64,000 bases of DNA from NCBI RefSeq assembly GCF_030817535.1, contig NZ_JAUSZL010000002.1, forward strand, positions 8,370,001 through 8,434,000, given 5' to 3'. Below, piece by piece: positions 62,734-64,000 of the stretch. The translations under genes and the position numbers were made by a program. Within the stretch, counting starts at the first letter, position 1, and each line of letters opens with the position of its first letter. Under the pieces are notes generated by a model. That model saw only the letters and a program-made list of their open reading frames with translations. It was not told the origin of the DNA and did no database searches. Origin of the DNA: Streptomyces sp. V3I8 (lineage in GTDB: Bacteria; Actinomycetota; Actinomycetes; Streptomycetales; Streptomycetaceae).

Positions 62734-62751
62734 CCGTCACACCTGTGACGG
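62734..62751. promoter_or_regulatory. Perfect inverted repeat before the sigma-factor gene
   Basis: CCGTCACA-CC-TGTGACGG, perfect 8-bp arms around CC, 27-44 bases upstream of the ATG at 62778. It would overlap the core promoter or transcription start and is probably an operator for a dimeric regulator. Confidence 0.6.
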
Positions 62752-62777
62752 ACACGACGAGGTGGAAGGGTGACGTG

Positions 62778-63776
62778 ATGAGTACGGACACGCGGCTGGA
62801 GGAGCTGGGCGTGAGCGGGCTGGGCGAGGTCGGGGAACCGGCGTTCACGGAGCTGGCGGAGCGGCACCGACGGGAACTGCACGTGCACTGCTACCGGATG
62901 CTCGGGTCGTTCGAGGACGCCGAGGACACCGTGCAGGAGACGTTCCTGCGTGCCTGGCGGCGGCGGGAGACCTTCGAGGGGCGGTCGACGTTCCGGGCCT
63001 GGCTCTACCGGATCGCCACCAACGCCTGCCTGGACCTGCTCGCCAGGTGCCGCCCGGAGCCCGCCACCGGCGGCGAGGTGCCGTGGCTGCAGCCGTACCC
63101 GGACCGGCTCCTCGACGAGCTGCCCGCGAGCGGCGCGGACGAGCCGGAGACCGTCGCCTTCGCGCGGGAGACGATCGAGCTGGCGTACCTGGTCGCGGTC
63201 CAGCACCTCGCGCCGCGTCCGCGGGCCGTGCTGATCCTGCGGGACGTGCTCGGCCGGCCGGCGAAGGACGTCGCGGAGCTGCTCGGAGACTCCGTCAACT
63301 CCGTGAACAGCGCGCTGCAGCGGGCCCGCGCCGGCATGCGGGAGCATCTGCCCGCCGAGCGGCAGGACTGGACCGGCGGCGAGGAGGACGCGGGGACGCG
63401 CGAACTGGTGCGCCGCTTCACCGACGCGAGCATGGCCAAGGACATCGACGGACTCGCCGCACTGCTGCGGGACGACGTCCGCTGCTCGATGCCGCCCACG
63501 CCGGGTCTGTACGTCGGCCGCGACGCGGTGGTGAGCGACTGGACCGACGGCGGCTTCGAGGACCTCGGGCGCCTGCGTGTCGTCCGGACCTCCGTGAACC
63601 GGCAGCCCGCCTTCGCCTTCTACCTCTGGCGGGAGCGGGAGGACGCGTACCTGCCGCTGACGATCGACGTCCTGCGCATCACCGGCGGGGCGATCACCGA
63701 GATCGTCATGTTCCACGACGACCGGTTCCCGTGCCTCGGACTGCCGGAACGCCTGCCGGCCGACGGCACGGAGTAG
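62778..63776 (+). CDS. ECF sigma factor with SnoaL-like C-terminal domain
   Basis: 332 residues from ATG 62778 with GGAAGGG upstream; the in-frame GTG at 62745 lies inside the inverted repeat and is rejected. Region 2: LHVHCYRMLGSFEDAEDTVQ, TFLRAWRRRETFEGRSTFRAW, LYRIATNACLDLLARC. Region 4: LAPRPRAVLILRDVLGRPAK, SVNSVNSALQRARAGM. Residues about 205-325 form a SnoaL/NTF2-like domain (LVRRFTDASMAKDIDGLAAL, ITEIVMFHDDRF), which in related ECF groups replaces an anti-sigma factor in control. SigG/SigJ type. No membrane anti-sigma gene is adjacent, although the next gene's product is unread. Confidence 0.9.
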   Translation: MSTDTRLEELGVSGLGEVGEPAFTELAERHRRELHVHCYRMLGSFEDAEDTVQETFLRAWRRRETFEGRSTFRAWLYRIATNACLDLLARCRPEPATGGEVPWLQPYPDRLLDELPASGADEPETVAFARETIELAYLVAVQHLAPRPRAVLILRDVLGRPAKDVAELLGDSVNSVNSALQRARAGMREHLPAERQDWTGGEEDAGTRELVRRFTDASMAKDIDGLAALLRDDVRCSMPPTPGLYVGRDAVVSDWTDGGFEDLGRLRVVRTSVNRQPAFAFYLWREREDAYLPLTIDVLRITGGAITEIVMFHDDRFPCLGLPERLPADGTE

Positions 63777-63876
63777 CCCCGGTACGGACGCCCGCGCCCC
63801 GCGCCGTCCCGGAGCCAGGACCGTCACATGCCGGTCCGCACCGCGTCCGTCAGTCACCGAACGATGGAGGAACGAC

Positions 63877-64000
63877 ATGAACAGCATGGACGACACCGCA
63901 GTCGGCGCAGGCCCGGTATCGGGCCGGACCGGCCGCACCCACCGACTCCGCGTGCTCGCCGGCACCGGCCTCGTCGCCACGCTCGCCGCGGTGGTGGCCA
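63877..64000 (+). CDS. Start of a protein with N-terminal membrane or signal segment (partial)
   Basis: ATG 63877 with GGAGGA before it; 41 codons visible: MNSMDDTAVGAGPVSGRTGR and then a hydrophobic LRVLAGTGLVATLAAVVA at the window end. It follows the sigma-factor gene by 100 bases. The N-terminal anchor suggests a membrane or exported protein; whether it is the target or the regulator of the sigma factor cannot be told. Confidence 0.7.
   Translation, partial: MNSMDDTAVGAGPVSGRTGRTHRLRVLAGTGLVATLAAVVA

Overview
The window looks like a chromosome segment of Streptomyces or a close relative. G+C is very high throughout. GTG and TTG starts are common, DUF574-type methyltransferase, MEDS and ECF genes are present, and a sugar ABC transporter is encoded without its own ATPase, as is usual where the shared ATPase MsiK serves many importers. 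No rRNA, tRNA, CRISPR array, insertion sequence or prophage was seen.

Layout. 1-6154: sugar-uptake operon on the minus strand (two permeases, binding lipoprotein, GH42 beta-galactosidase that runs off the left edge) with a divergent LacI-type regulator; two palindromic operators lie between them. 6284-13670: ordinary metabolic genes (class IV aminotransferase, DJ-1/PfpI protein, alpha/beta hydrolase, OlsB-like acyltransferase, threonine dehydratase-like enzyme, CoxG-like protein, GNAT) mixed with two gene relics, a tryptophanase and a nitrilase tail. 14039-14689: secreted DUF4360-type protein. 14774-19664: a PknG-type kinase, four-helix membrane protein and binding lipoprotein in one overlapping operon. 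19787-21285: a metallophosphoesterase broken by a frameshift. 21352-27458: RidA, cupin, thioesterase, aryl-CoA ligase and a fused monooxygenase/old-yellow-enzyme reductase, read as an aminobenzoate or salicylate degradation cluster. 27516-29015: a PPOX-fold protein and a DUF574 methyltransferase.

29529-38938 is a glycan-degradation run (GH127, GH106-like, GH78), followed by a convergent long-form GAPDH carrying a frameshift (39022-40468) and a secreted discoidin/beta-helix protein (40615-43161). 43490-46156: BrkB-family membrane protein, SRPBCC protein and a fluoroacetate-dehalogenase-like hydrolase. 46212-51715: membrane-anchored NACHT protein, DUF4253 protein, small membrane protein, and a MEDS-ATPase/STAS pair. 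51819-52874: a secreted GH5 enzyme preceded by two copies of the same palindrome found at the left end, which ties it to the LacI regulon. 53042-54131: zinc-ribbon protein and a small secreted protein. 54278-59639: a five-gene operon matching the conserved but uncharacterised STM4011-STM4015 set (two radical SAM enzymes, sulfatase-like hydrolase, ATP-grasp protein, LRR protein), with a divergent pair at 59942-61429. 61426-64000: membrane EEP-family enzyme, ECF sigma factor with a SnoaL-like tail, and the start of one more gene.

Themes: (1) degradation of plant side-chain glycans containing rhamnose, arabinose and galactose, with a LacI regulon whose sites can be read directly; (2) signalling modules (PknG, NACHT, MEDS/STAS, ECF); (3) one compact enzymatic operon of unknown product, the strongest candidate for an undescribed system. 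Two clear frameshifts in G runs, plus a third disrupted gene start, mean that either several genes are decaying or the assembly has indels; this should be settled before function is argued for those loci.
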